This document shows positions 26,117 through 35,027 of a stretch of 64,000 nucleotides of DNA, piece after piece (position 1 is the stretch's first letter; each line of letters starts with the position of its first letter). The stretch is taken from assembly GCA_964386535.1 (NCBI GenBank), contig CAYLRY010000003.1, positions 1 to 64,000 of the forward strand, read 5' to 3'. The notes under the pieces are model-generated. The model was not told the origin of the DNA. It was given only the letters and a program-made list of their open reading frames with translations, and ran no database searches. The position numbers were made by a program, and so were the translations under genes. The DNA comes from CAYLRY01 sp964386535 (GTDB lineage Bacteria > Chloroflexota > Dehalococcoidia > Dehalococcoidales > UBA3254).

Positions 26117-27940
26117 CTATTTTTTTGTTCTTTCAATACAGACCGGATAGGTTTTCTCGAAACCACAGGCGTGGCAACCCTCATAACGGCAATCGCCGGT
26201 CTCCAGCCCCTGTATAGCGCGCTGATACTCCCGCTTTAAGAAGGCTGAGGTTACTCCAGTATTCACATGAGACCAGGGTAAAAGCTCATCCATTGAGCGC
26301 TCCCTCTGGGCATAAAAAGCAGGATCAAGACCGGTCTCTTTAAACGCACGGAGCCAGTTATCCCACTTGAAGTGCTCGCTCCAGGCGTCAAAAGTCGAAC
26401 CCAGTTGCCAGGCGCAGTAAATCAGACGCCCAATCCGCCTGTCCCCCCGGGAGATCACTGCCTCCAGCAGGCTAGTCCTGGGGTCCTGCCAGGATATTTT
26501 CAAACCCCTTTTATCGAGGCCGCTTCTCACAATATTATGCTTGACGGCAATCTGGTCTTCTTTCTCCTGAGCAACCCATTGAAAAGGTGTATGGGGTTTA
26601 GGCACAAAGGTCGCCAGGCTGACTCCCAGTCTGGCCCGGTTGCCCATGAATTCCCTGCCGGTATTATGCAACTTCTCAACCAGCTTGACTATCTCCTGCA
26701 CATCCTCCAGGGTCTCCTGCGGCAATCCCAGCATAAAATAGAGCTTTAAGGTGGTCCAACCCCGCTGAAAAGCTACTGCGGCCGTATCTAACAGCATGCT
26801 CTCTGGAATGCATTTGTTAATTACATGACGCAGCCTTTCACTACCGGCTTCCGGGGCAAAGGTCAGGCCGCTTTTCCGGCCCGAGGGCAAGGACTCCATT
26901 AATTGAACCGAGGATGTAGCAATACGCAGGCTGGGCAAAGAAAAGGTAACATTGGGGTATAGTTTGGCCAATGCAGTCACCAGTTTATCAATATCCGGGT
27001 AATCGGATGTGCTTAATGAGACCAGGGAAATTTCGTCATACCCGCAATTTTCCAGAATTTCGCCCACCGACTGAATAACCTCATTCTGTGGACGTTCACG
27101 TACAGGACGGTAAATTGAGCTGGCCTGGCAGAAACGGCAGCCTCTGCTGCAACCCCGCTGGATTTCAATAGCTGCACGGTCCTGTACAGTCTCCACAAAG
27201 GGAACAATGGGTTTGAGGGGTGGCGGAGGTAATTGAGTGACCATACGCCGGCGGATCACTGCTTTAGCCTCTGGTATTACTGGTGTAAAACTTTTCAAAA
27301 GGCCATCCGGCTGGTATTCCACCTGATATAAACTCGGGACATAAATCCCCTCTATTTTGGCCGCTTCTCTGAGAAAAACGCTTTTAGAGGAGCCGCTGTG
27401 TTTCCAGTTGCGGAAGCAGTTCACCAGTTCGCTGATAACCTCTTCACCTTCACCCAGAACGAACAGGTCTATGAAGTCCGCCATTGGCTCAGGATTCAGG
27501 GTACTGCTTCCTCCGGCTATAATAAATGGAAAAGAATTTTTCCTTTCGGCTGAAAGAACCGGTATATGGGCCAGGTCCAACATATTCAAAACATTGGTAT
27601 AACATAACTCATATCCTAAAGAGAAACCCAGGATATCAAACTCAGATAGAGGTCGCTTGGACTCCAGGGAATACAGAGGCAAGCCGGCAGCTCGCATGGC
27701 TTTCTCCATATCCTTCCAGGGAGCATAAACCCTCTCAGCCAGGACATCCGGAATATTGTTCAATATTTCATAAAGGATGGGAACTGCCATGTTAGACATA
27801 CCAATGTCATATAAATCGGGATAACTGAGAACAAACTTTATGTCCATCTGTTCCCAGTTTTTAATTACACTATTCCATTCCCCACCGGTATAGCGGGCAG
27901 GCTTGCCTACCTGGTACAACAATCTATCAAGCTGAGTCAT
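26117..27940 (-). CDS. B12-binding-like radical SAM protein (TIGR03960 family)
   Basis: About 607 residues. The N-terminal cobalamin-binding-like Rossmann domain (about residues 1-180; YPDLYDIGMSNMAVPILYEI, then FPFIIAGGSSTLNPEP) is followed by a radical SAM core (about 220-480) with CSRGCRFCQAS, the CxxxCxxC motif of the [4Fe-4S] cluster. The C-terminal tail is Cys-rich (GDCRYEGCHACGFEKTYPVC). The family is conserved in anaerobes, often as the first half of a pair with a DUF2344 protein; that partner is not seen here. The ATG at 27940 was chosen because GGAGAAG precedes it; it overlaps the upstream hydrolase gene by 14 bases, so the two are translationally coupled. Function unknown; RNA or cofactor modification is a guess. 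Confidence 0.85.
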   Translation of the reverse strand: MTQLDRLLYQVGKPARYTGGEWNSVIKNWEQMDIKFVLSYPDLYDIGMSNMAVPILYEILNNIPDVLAERVYAPWKDMEKAMRAAGLPLYSLESKRPLSEFDILGFSLGYELCYTNVLNMLDLAHIPVLSAERKNSFPFIIAGGSSTLNPEPMADFIDLFVLGEGEEVISELVNCFRNWKHSGSSKSVFLREAAKIEGIYVPSLYQVEYQPDGLLKSFTPVIPEAKAVIRRRMVTQLPPPPLKPIVPFVETVQDRAAIEIQRGCSRGCRFCQASSIYRPVRERPQNEVIQSVGEILENCGYDEISLVSLSTSDYPDIDKLVTALAKLYPNVTFSLPSLRIATSSVQLMESLPSGRKSGLTFAPEAGSERLRHVINKCIPESMLLDTAAVAFQRGWTTLKLYFMLGLPQETLEDVQEIVKLVEKLHNTGREFMGNRARLGVSLATFVPKPHTPFQWVAQEKEDQIAVKHNIVRSGLDKRGLKISWQDPRTSLLEAVISRGDRRIGRLIYCAWQLGSTFDAWSEHFKWDNWLRAFKETGLDPAFYAQRERSMDELLPWSHVNTGVTSAFLKREYQRAIQGLETGDCRYEGCHACGFEKTYPVCIERTKK

Positions 27941-28709
27941 GCTTCTCCAGTTCTGCCAGATCGAATTCCATTCCGTCCCGGGCTGCCAGTACTTCAATTC
28001 CTGTGGTTTGAGTTAATTGTTCAGCAATCTTGTGGGGATTAGCCTTCCATAGTTGCATGCCGAAATGGGTTAATATAGCTTTTTTGGGTTTTATGCCTGA
28101 GATTATTTTCTCCGCATCCTTGACGGAAAGGTGCGGCACCTTGAAATGGTTGTCTAAAAACACCACGCTGATAATGATTAATTCAGAGAACTGGTAATGC
28201 TCAATCAGGGAATCAAAATACTTGGTATCCACGATATAGGAAAATGTATGTGTCCCAGTTGTGAATTTTAATCCGTAGGTTTCTACCCCGTGGATATGTT
28301 TAACGGGCGTATTGAATTCGACTTTTTCAATATTATAGTACTTACCTTCCTGTAGAATGTCTATTCCATCAATATATTCTTTTAGATAAGAAAAGATTAC
28401 CGGCTCAGGTCCCAGAGCATCGGAGGGAAGAAAAATCCGGCCGCGCTGTTGAAATCCGCCCTGAGTCATGGCTTCCACCATTATATTCAGGTCGCCTGAA
28501 TGGTCCAGATGCCGGTGGGTCAGAATAATAGCGCTCAGCCTGTCTGCTCTCATTTTACGGTTGGTAACCTGAACAATGGCCCCTGGACCTGGATCCACAA
28601 GAATCTCAATGCCGTTTAAATTAAGCCATATGCCTCCGGAAGCCTGGAACTGGTTAGCTACCATAACTCTGGCCCCGGCAGTCCCCAAAAAAGTTATAGA
28701 ATTTTCCAT
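27927..28709 (-). CDS. Metallo-beta-lactamase-fold hydrolase (RNase Z-like)
   Basis: About 260 residues with the MBL metal motif THRHLDHSGD (HxHxDH near residue 85) and later ligands in VDTKYFDS and ILTHFGMQLWKANP. The opening ITFLGTAGARVMVANQFQASGG resembles the RNase Z/ElaC and phosphodiesterase branch. Likely a cytosolic zinc phosphodiesterase or RNA-processing enzyme, although the RNase Z exosite arm is not evident. The start at 28709 (MENSITFLG) is preferred to 28715. It overlaps and is coupled to the radical SAM gene downstream. Confidence 0.8.
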   Translation of the reverse strand: MENSITFLGTAGARVMVANQFQASGGIWLNLNGIEILVDPGPGAIVQVTNRKMRADRLSAIILTHRHLDHSGDLNIMVEAMTQGGFQQRGRIFLPSDALGPEPVIFSYLKEYIDGIDILQEGKYYNIEKVEFNTPVKHIHGVETYGLKFTTGTHTFSYIVDTKYFDSLIEHYQFSELIIISVVFLDNHFKVPHLSVKDAEKIISGIKPKKAILTHFGMQLWKANPHKIAEQLTQTTGIEVLAARDGMEFDLAELEKHDSA

Positions 28710-28935
28710 TAACAATTCCCACTATAAAGCAAAGCTCCACTTTTTACAATCTGGTTATTTTTTTGACGCCCTTCTCCGGTAAGTTTAAAATAGCTCTTGA
28801 ACCATAAGTACCAAAAACAAGAATCTTCACGCTAAACTGCCCCTATATCCTTTTTAAGGGGGCGCGTCTTGCCCTTGTACCAGACTAAATAAGCAGGAAT
28901 AAAAAATTTTCAAATTAAAGGGAGAAGTGTTTATT

Positions 28936-29412
28936 ATGGCGGAAAGACTCTGGGCCCCCTGGCGGGTAGGCTATGTACTGGCGCAAAAACCAACCGGGTG
29001 TATTTTCTGTCAAAAACCGCTGGAAAATAAAGATACGGATAATTTTATCCTTTATCGCGGAAAAAGGAACTTTGTTATCTTAAATATCTTCCCTTATAAT
29101 CCCGGGCACCTGATGGTGGTACCTTTTCGTCATATCGGCAAACTGGAGGATATGGAGCCGGATGAGCGCAATGAACACTATGAAATCGTCAGCCGGGCAG
29201 TGGCAGCCCTGCGAACTGCGACGCACACGGATAATTTCAATATAGGCATGAACCTGGGTAAAGTATCCGGCGCCGGTATTGATGATCATATTCACACCCA
29301 TATCGTACCGCGCTGGAACGGTGATAATAACTTCATGCCGGTTTTTTCGGATACCCGGGTGATTTCGGAATCGATGGAAGCCGTTTTCCAGAAACTCAGG
29401 GGGAAGATTTAG
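28936..29412 (+). CDS. HIT family protein (diadenosine polyphosphate phosphorylase/hydrolase-like)
   Basis: 158 residues. The N-terminus MAERLWAPWRVGYV and CIFCQKP (zinc-binding Cys pair) identify the AP-4-A phosphorylase-type HIT branch. NPGHLMVVPFRHI is the core and GIDDHIHTHIVPRW contains the histidine triad HIHTHIV with the nucleophile His in the middle. It hydrolyses or phosphorolyses dinucleoside polyphosphates or nucleoside phosphoramidates in the cytosol. The ATG at 28936 has GGAGAAG at good spacing; an in-frame GTG at 28927 overlaps that site. Stand-alone gene. Confidence 0.9.
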   Translation: MAERLWAPWRVGYVLAQKPTGCIFCQKPLENKDTDNFILYRGKRNFVILNIFPYNPGHLMVVPFRHIGKLEDMEPDERNEHYEIVSRAVAALRTATHTDNFNIGMNLGKVSGAGIDDHIHTHIVPRWNGDNNFMPVFSDTRVISESMEAVFQKLRGKI

Positions 29413-29997
29413 CTGGTAACAAATCCGATTCCGCACCTAGACCAATTGAATCAACCGGGGAAAAAATAAAACCGTAAACGTCTTAATTATTTAACCCATA
29501 ATCTTTCTTGAAACAGCTTCAAATAATTATAATTTATTATGCCTTTCTGTTATAAATTTTCCATTCCTTCATACCCCGGCGCCCTGTAAGGTGAAAATTT
29601 ATTTCTTCCATAAAGTTGGGTACAGCCTGTCCATGCCGGATCTGACCCGGCAATTAGAGGGTGATAAGGCTGGATGCTGATTTCCGCCGGTTTGATCTTC
29701 AGGATTTTTTCTGGTAAATCTTCAGGCTTATTTAGCCTCAATACAAGATGGATCTTGGGTTTTGCTGGTTATTGACAATCCTGATTTTATTTCTTAGTAT
29801 GTAATCAGGTACTCACATCAAAGCTTTCATTGACATTACCGTCATTAAGCACCAAAAAATATAAGCAGCCATACCGGAATCCGGTGAATTGAATCTATCC
29901 TGACAACTCCCGGTATTTTTAATACTGACGGCTGAACCAGACAGATTCTACGTGTTTAAACTTGAGCTGCAATTCCTCGTCCTCAGGAGGTAATATT
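29413..29997. other. Long leader region upstream of otsA
   Basis: 585 bases. The left two thirds contain a 63-codon minus-strand frame (29550-29741, TTG start, no ribosome site) that I do not trust. The right part carries the otsA promoter and a leader of about 190 bases with no recognised riboswitch. Confidence 0.35.
29772..29800 (+). promoter_or_regulatory. Strong sigma70-type promoter of the trehalose operon
   Basis: Perfect TTGACA (29772-29777), a 17-base spacer and TAGTAT (29795-29800). The predicted leader to the otsA start is about 190 bases, long enough for post-transcriptional control. Confidence 0.7.
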
Positions 29998-31473
29998 TTG
30001 CTGACCAAAGAAAATCTTTATCAACTGGTGCATAACAGGCTAAAAGACTATCTTTTCATCTCAGTCTCTAACCGGGAGCCTTATACCCATGTCTTCTCCG
30101 GAGAAGATATCAAGTGCCTGGTACCTGCCAGCGGCCTGACTACAGCCCTGGATCCGGTGATGCAGGCCTGCGGCGGTATTTGGATAGCCCATGGCAGCGG
30201 AGATGCTGATAAGGAAGTAGTAGATGCATACAACAAAGTAAACGTGCCTCCGGATAATCCCACTTATTCTTTAAAGCGTGTCTGGCTGACTAAAGAGGAA
30301 GAAGAGGGTTACTATTACGGCTTCTCAAATCAGGCCCTCTGGCCTTTATGCCATATTGTTTATAACCGGCCGGTTTTTGATGAAAACGATTGGATTTGCT
30401 ATCAGAAAGTCAACCGGCTTTTTGCTGAAAGCGTGGCGGAAGAGGTAGGAGATAAAAAGGCCTTTATATTTATCCAGGACTACCACCTGGCATTGCTGGC
30501 CGGCATGATAAAAGAACGGTGCCCCAATGTTATTACAGCCCAATTCTGGCATATCCCCTGGCCTAACCCGGAAGCTTTTCGCATATGTCCCTGGCAGCGG
30601 GAAATTATTCAGGGCCTGTTATCCAATGATCTTCTGGGTTTCCACATCCGTTATCACTGCAATAATTTTATGGATACGGTTGACCGAACCATGGAAGCCA
30701 GAGTAGATAGGGATAAATATGAGGTAACCTACAATAATCACAAAACGGATATCCGTCCCTTTCCCATCAGTGTGGATTTCAAGGAATTATCGGAAAACGC
30801 TGTCAGTAAACAGGTTTTGGATGAGATCGACCGGCTAAAAAACTGTTTTGGATTACATGATGTGATAATCGGCATCGGAATTGAAAGGTATGATTACACC
30901 AAGGGCGTGCCGGACCGCTTAAGGGCATTTGACCGTTTTTTAAGCAAATATCCGCAATATCAAAATAGGGTGGTATTTATCCAGGCAGGAGTGACCAGCC
31001 GCATCCACATAGCGGCTTACCAGAATTTAAATAAAGAAATCGAAACCCTGGTTGAACAGATTAACTGGAAATACACCACTGGGCAGTGGAAACCTATTAT
31101 CTTTATTCGTGAAAATTTACCCCAGGTATGTCTGATGGCTTTAAGGTGTATGGCGAATTTTTGTATCGTCAGTGCGCTGCATGACGGCATGAACCTGGTC
31201 GCCAAAGAGTTTGTTGCCAGCCGGGTCGATGAAAATGGAGTATTAATTCTCAGTCCCTTTACGGGTTCAGCCCGGGAATTAACGGATTCCATTCTGGTAA
31301 ATCCATACGCAACTGACCTCTTTGCCGAAGCTATCAGGACGGCTGTGGAAATGCCCGTTGATGAAAGAAAAAGACGCATGAAGAGGATGAGAAGTATAGT
31401 CAGTGATAATAATATCTACAAATGGGCCAATGATATAATTTCTGAGCTTTTAAGGTTCGAATTCGGAGGTTAG
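29998..31473 (+). CDS. otsA: Alpha,alpha-trehalose-phosphate synthase (GT20)
   Basis: About 491 residues, GT-B fold. IFIQDYHLALLAGMI and FWHIPWPNPEAFR contain the QDYHL and HIPWP motifs of OtsA. IGIERYDYTKGVPDRLRAF is the ER-DY-KG phosphate/UDP region, and SALHDGMNLVAKEFVASR is the C-terminal D-GMNLV-KE donor-binding motif. It joins glucose from a nucleotide sugar to glucose-6-phosphate. The usual GGL/GGLS N-terminal phrase is replaced by PASGLTTALDP, so glucosylglycerol-phosphate synthase is a lesser alternative, but the adjacent otsB favours trehalose. The TTG at 29998 was chosen for AGGAGG seven bases upstream. First gene of the osmoprotection operon. Confidence 0.9.
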   Translation: MLTKENLYQLVHNRLKDYLFISVSNREPYTHVFSGEDIKCLVPASGLTTALDPVMQACGGIWIAHGSGDADKEVVDAYNKVNVPPDNPTYSLKRVWLTKEEEEGYYYGFSNQALWPLCHIVYNRPVFDENDWICYQKVNRLFAESVAEEVGDKKAFIFIQDYHLALLAGMIKERCPNVITAQFWHIPWPNPEAFRICPWQREIIQGLLSNDLLGFHIRYHCNNFMDTVDRTMEARVDRDKYEVTYNNHKTDIRPFPISVDFKELSENAVSKQVLDEIDRLKNCFGLHDVIIGIGIERYDYTKGVPDRLRAFDRFLSKYPQYQNRVVFIQAGVTSRIHIAAYQNLNKEIETLVEQINWKYTTGQWKPIIFIRENLPQVCLMALRCMANFCIVSALHDGMNLVAKEFVASRVDENGVLILSPFTGSARELTDSILVNPYATDLFAEAIRTAVEMPVDERKRRMKRMRSIVSDNNIYKWANDIISELLRFEFGG

Positions 31474-31475
31474 TC

Positions 31476-32315
31476 TTGGAGCATTTACTAACAGCCTGGC
31501 CGGAAGTAGCCGAGCAGCTATCTCAGGCCAGAAATGTCTTATTTTTAAGTGATTATGACGGTACACTGACGCCGGTAGTTGAAAGGCCTGAACTGGCTTT
31601 TCTCCCGGAAGATACGCGCCGGCTTTTAATATCTCTTTCTCGCCAGTCAAATTATACGGTAGGCATCGTCAGCGGACGGGCTCTGGTTGATCTGAAAGAA
31701 AAAGTCAATATTGAAGATCTGGTTTATGCCGGCAATCATGGTTTTGAAGTTGAAGGACCCGGCCTGAATTTCATCAATCCCCTGGCACAAGAGGTCAGGC
31801 CTATATTCAGGATCATACGCCAGGTATTAAGTATGGCCTTAGGTACTATTAAGGGTGTATTGGTGGAAGATAAAGGCATCACTCTGAGCATACACTATCG
31901 CCAGGTGGAGGAAGAAAAAACCAGAGATGTCAAAAGCATTGTAGAAAATACTATTAAAGGCCCCCTGACGCGGGGTCTCGTAAAACTTACCTCCGGGAAA
32001 AAAGTGATCGAGGTCAGGCCGGCAGTAGATTGGGATAAAGGTAAAGCTATCAGGCTTCTGATGAAGAGATACGGTAAAGGAGGAAGAAACAGCGGGCTTG
32101 TACCAGTATACCTGGGTGACGACCAGACGGACGAGGACGGTTTTCGCATGATCGAAAAATATGGACAGGGTATCACCATTCATATCGGGGAAAGCTGGGC
32201 TGAATCATCTGCCAGGTATTATCTGACATCTCCTTTAGAAGTTCAGAAATTCCTGTTTTTAATACTGGAAAATGCTCAAAGAGGGCAGGTATGCGAACAG
32301 CTTTCGACTATCTAG
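31476..32315 (+). CDS. otsB: Trehalose-6-phosphate phosphatase
   Basis: A 279-residue HAD phosphatase. SDYDGTLTPV supplies the nucleophile Asp and acid/base Asp (DxDGT), GIVSGRALVDL is motif II, and VYLGDDQTDEDGF the metal-binding motif IV with the OtsB-specific DQTDED. It dephosphorylates trehalose-6-phosphate made by the gene before it. The TTG start at 31476 comes two bases after the otsA stop, with GGAGG inside the otsA end, so translation is coupled. It overlaps the MscS gene by 25 bases. Confidence 0.92.
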   Translation: MEHLLTAWPEVAEQLSQARNVLFLSDYDGTLTPVVERPELAFLPEDTRRLLISLSRQSNYTVGIVSGRALVDLKEKVNIEDLVYAGNHGFEVEGPGLNFINPLAQEVRPIFRIIRQVLSMALGTIKGVLVEDKGITLSIHYRQVEEEKTRDVKSIVENTIKGPLTRGLVKLTSGKKVIEVRPAVDWDKGKAIRLLMKRYGKGGRNSGLVPVYLGDDQTDEDGFRMIEKYGQGITIHIGESWAESSARYYLTSPLEVQKFLFLILENAQRGQVCEQLSTI

Positions 32316-33673
32316 TGGATAATTGGTCCCTTTTTGTAATACCCCTGGCTGTTTTTGTTTTTTCGCTGATTGCTCTTTTCTGGCTCAGGAAAATAGGTCT
32401 GAATTACCTTGAGAAATGGAGCCGGAAAACAAAAAGGGCGGAAGATGACATCCTGGTACAGGCGGTTAAAGGACCTGCCTCTATTTTTTGTTTGACATTG
32501 AGCATCTACCTGGGACTGACTGTCTCTACTCTGACTGAAAGCTGGAAAGGCCCTCTAGCGCATGTTATCTGGACCCTCTTTATTCTGGCCTTGGCTCTGG
32601 CGATGCTAAACCTCGCACGAGGTCTGCTCCTCCTCTACGGACGGAAATTTAACGTGCCTGGTCAGGCGGTAACTCTCATTCGTAATATTGCCCGTGTCGT
32701 CATCCTGATTGTAGCTATTTTAATCATCATGGACATCTGGGGAATTCCGACTAATCCTCTCCTTTTACTACTACTGGTCTTAATTCTGGTGGGCTTGCTG
32801 GCTTTCCGCGATACTGTCCCCAACCTTTTCGCCAGTTTTCAGATTGCATCCACTCAAGAAATCAAGGTCGGTGATTATATTAAACTGGATACCGGCGAAG
32901 AAGGCTATGTCACTGAAATAAGCTGGAACGTCACCAAGCTAAGGTCTCTGGACAGCAGTGCAATCCTGATCCCAAATAATCAGATGATCCATCGGAAGGT
33001 AATTAACTACGGCCGTCCTCTTAAAAAAGCTAAAGAGCCGTTTTATTTTAATACCCGGGTGCACATGGCGGAACTGACCGGCTTAAGGGCTAGTAACCTG
33101 AAGGAAATGGCTGAGATCCTGAAAAAAGCCCCGGAATCGGTTGTTTACTACCATACCCACCATTTCCTGGAAGACCATCAGTATCTTATTCCCGAACTTT
33201 CCAATGACTTCGCCATCTGGGTAAAAGGAGCTCTGGATTACTCTGTACTGGCAGAAAAACTGGCTAATGTTAATATTATAGAATTTTCCAGCCTGGAGCT
33301 TTTAAGAGACAGGCTGGTAAACATCATAGAGGAGAGCGCCGGACAGGAAGGGTATCAGCGAAACGCAGTGGCCGGTAGAGAATTTTATTTTATGAAATCG
33401 GTCAGCGTTATTTTACCTACTCATTTTGTAGTATACGATTTGCGTGAATTTGTGGAAGCTCTGCGTAAAATCAGCGCCAGCTCTCTCTATTTTCACGTTT
33501 TTGAATCAAGGTTACGGCTCGGAAAAGGTATGAACGACTTTTCTATCTGGCTGGAGGTGAATATGGATGAAGCGGACCTGAGCAGGAAATTAGCCAGAAT
33601 CGATCCGTATAATTTGACGCTGGAGGGACTGCGATCAGCATTAATACAGACGATAGAAAAACATATCAAATAA
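32291..33673 (+). CDS. MscS-type mechanosensitive channel with tandem DUF5752-like domains
   Basis: 460 residues. Membrane helices lie at about 13-32, 55-75, 85-108 and 118-150. Next comes the MscS pore/beta domain, LLAFRDTVPNLFASFQI then VGDYIKLDTGEEGYV and SAILIPNNQMI (about 160-240). Instead of the usual MscS C-terminal cage there are two similar modules: about 265-355 (VVYYHTHHFL...SNDFAIWVKGAL) and about 370-460 (SLYFHVFESR...MNDFSIWLEVNM). Both match my memory of DUF5752, a small domain commonly found beside trehalose or GT4 genes. Likely role: releasing solute on hypo-osmotic shock, with the tail coupling gating to sugar metabolism (inference). ATG at 32291, overlapping otsB. Confidence 0.82.
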   Translation: MRTAFDYLVDNWSLFVIPLAVFVFSLIALFWLRKIGLNYLEKWSRKTKRAEDDILVQAVKGPASIFCLTLSIYLGLTVSTLTESWKGPLAHVIWTLFILALALAMLNLARGLLLLYGRKFNVPGQAVTLIRNIARVVILIVAILIIMDIWGIPTNPLLLLLLVLILVGLLAFRDTVPNLFASFQIASTQEIKVGDYIKLDTGEEGYVTEISWNVTKLRSLDSSAILIPNNQMIHRKVINYGRPLKKAKEPFYFNTRVHMAELTGLRASNLKEMAEILKKAPESVVYYHTHHFLEDHQYLIPELSNDFAIWVKGALDYSVLAEKLANVNIIEFSSLELLRDRLVNIIEESAGQEGYQRNAVAGREFYFMKSVSVILPTHFVVYDLREFVEALRKISASSLYFHVFESRLRLGKGMNDFSIWLEVNMDEADLSRKLARIDPYNLTLEGLRSALIQTIEKHIK

Positions 33674-34911
33674 AACTTTCGGATTATGAGCCCATTGTAG
33701 GAAAAAGTTGTTTGGAAGAACTGGAACTTCTGGCAGCCAACCTTAAAGGTAAGACTATCCAGAACATCAACTCAACTTTCAGTGGGGGTGGAGTAGCTGA
33801 AATTTTAAGCCGCATGATCCCCATGCTGGAACAACTGGGAGTTGATGCACACTGGGATATCATCAAAGGTACAGACCCGTTTTTCCAGGTGACTAAAAAG
33901 TTTCATAATGCGCTGCACAACCGGCCGCAGAATATTACCACTGAGGATTTTGATCTATTTAAAGAAATCACTGAAAAAAATCTGCGGGAAATGGACCTTT
34001 ACGGCGATATACTTTTCATACATGACCCGCAGCCAGCCGGTCTGATCCAAAAGAAGCAGCAACTGGGTAAAAAATGGATCTGGAGATGTCATATTGATAT
34101 CTCACAGCCCAGCCAGCTTGTTTGGGATTTTCTGAGACCTTATATCATACAGTACGATGCAGCGGTCTTTTCGGCCCCGTCTTTTTCACGCGAGCTCCCA
34201 ATCCGGCAGTTCCTGATATCGCCTTCTATTGACCCTCTGAGCAACAAAAATAAAGAGCTGCCTCAGGATGTCATCGATGCCGTAATGGACAAATATGAAA
34301 TCCCCCGGGACAAACCGATTATCACCCAGGTGTCCCGGTTCGATTACCTGAAAGATCCTGTCGGTGTAATTCAGGCCTTTGAGCTGGTAAAAAAAAGCAT
34401 CGATTGCCGCCTGGTGTTTGCCGGAGGTACAGCCGCTGATGATCCTGAATCGGATAAGGTGCTGGCCGAGGTACGTGAAAGGGCAGGAAATAACCCGGAT
34501 ATTCATATTCTCCTGGTGCCTCCTGGCAGTGATATAGATATTAATGCCCTTCAAAGGGGTTCCACCGTCATAATTCAAAAATCCCTGGGTGAAGGCTTCG
34601 GTTTGACTGTTAGCGAGGCTCTTTGGAAAAGCAAACCCGTAGTGGCCACCGCAGTAGGAGGCATCCCGCTGCAAATCAAAGATAAACTGACCGGTCTGTT
34701 ATCTCACGGCATTGAGGGTACGGCTTTTGCCCTCAGACAATTGCTCAGCAATGTGGATTATGCCAGGTGGCTGGGCAATAATGGTCATGAGCATGTTAAA
34801 TACAATTACCTGATCACCCGCCATTTAAAAGAATATTTAATCCTCTTTTTGACCCTGGAGCATAATGACTCCGTGATTAATCTTCTGAATACGGTATTAG
34901 ACCGGTCGTAA
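33634..34911 (+). CDS. treT: Trehalose synthase TreT-like glycosyltransferase (GT4)
   Basis: A GT-B protein with NINSTFSGGGVAEILSRMIP at its N-terminus (the TreT/trehalose phosphorylase VN-T-GGGVAEIL motif), FIHDPQPAGLI, CHIDISQPS, VSRFDYLKDPVGVI and the GT4 donor motif GEGFGLTVSEALWKSKPVVA. TreT makes trehalose reversibly from NDP-glucose and glucose. Coding similarity continues upstream of the first conventional start (TTG 33712): the same frame reads KLSDYEPIVG, a usual TreT opening, back to a stop at 33610, but no ATG/GTG/TTG lies there. GGAGGG at 33622 points to ATC 33634 or ATT 33640 inside the MscS gene. About 425 residues if so, 399 from the TTG. Last gene of the operon. Confidence 0.85.
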   Translation: MSINTDDRKTYQIKLSDYEPIVGKSCLEELELLAANLKGKTIQNINSTFSGGGVAEILSRMIPMLEQLGVDAHWDIIKGTDPFFQVTKKFHNALHNRPQNITTEDFDLFKEITEKNLREMDLYGDILFIHDPQPAGLIQKKQQLGKKWIWRCHIDISQPSQLVWDFLRPYIIQYDAAVFSAPSFSRELPIRQFLISPSIDPLSNKNKELPQDVIDAVMDKYEIPRDKPIITQVSRFDYLKDPVGVIQAFELVKKSIDCRLVFAGGTAADDPESDKVLAEVRERAGNNPDIHILLVPPGSDIDINALQRGSTVIIQKSLGEGFGLTVSEALWKSKPVVATAVGGIPLQIKDKLTGLLSHGIEGTAFALRQLLSNVDYARWLGNNGHEHVKYNYLITRHLKEYLILFLTLEHNDSVINLLNTVLDRS

Positions 34912-35027
34912 ACTCTCAGAATAATGAGTTTGGAAATCTAAAACTCGCTGCCTGGAGTCATTATTTACCGGTAGTTTTTCTGATTAACCGCTCTGGATCA
35001 TGAGGCGAATGGTGTTATAATAGGGGC

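Noticed and set aside
29550..29741. 63-codon minus-strand frame upstream of otsA
   Set aside because: Composition is somewhat protein-like, but it has only a TTG start, no ribosome site and no known match; kept only as a possible scrap.
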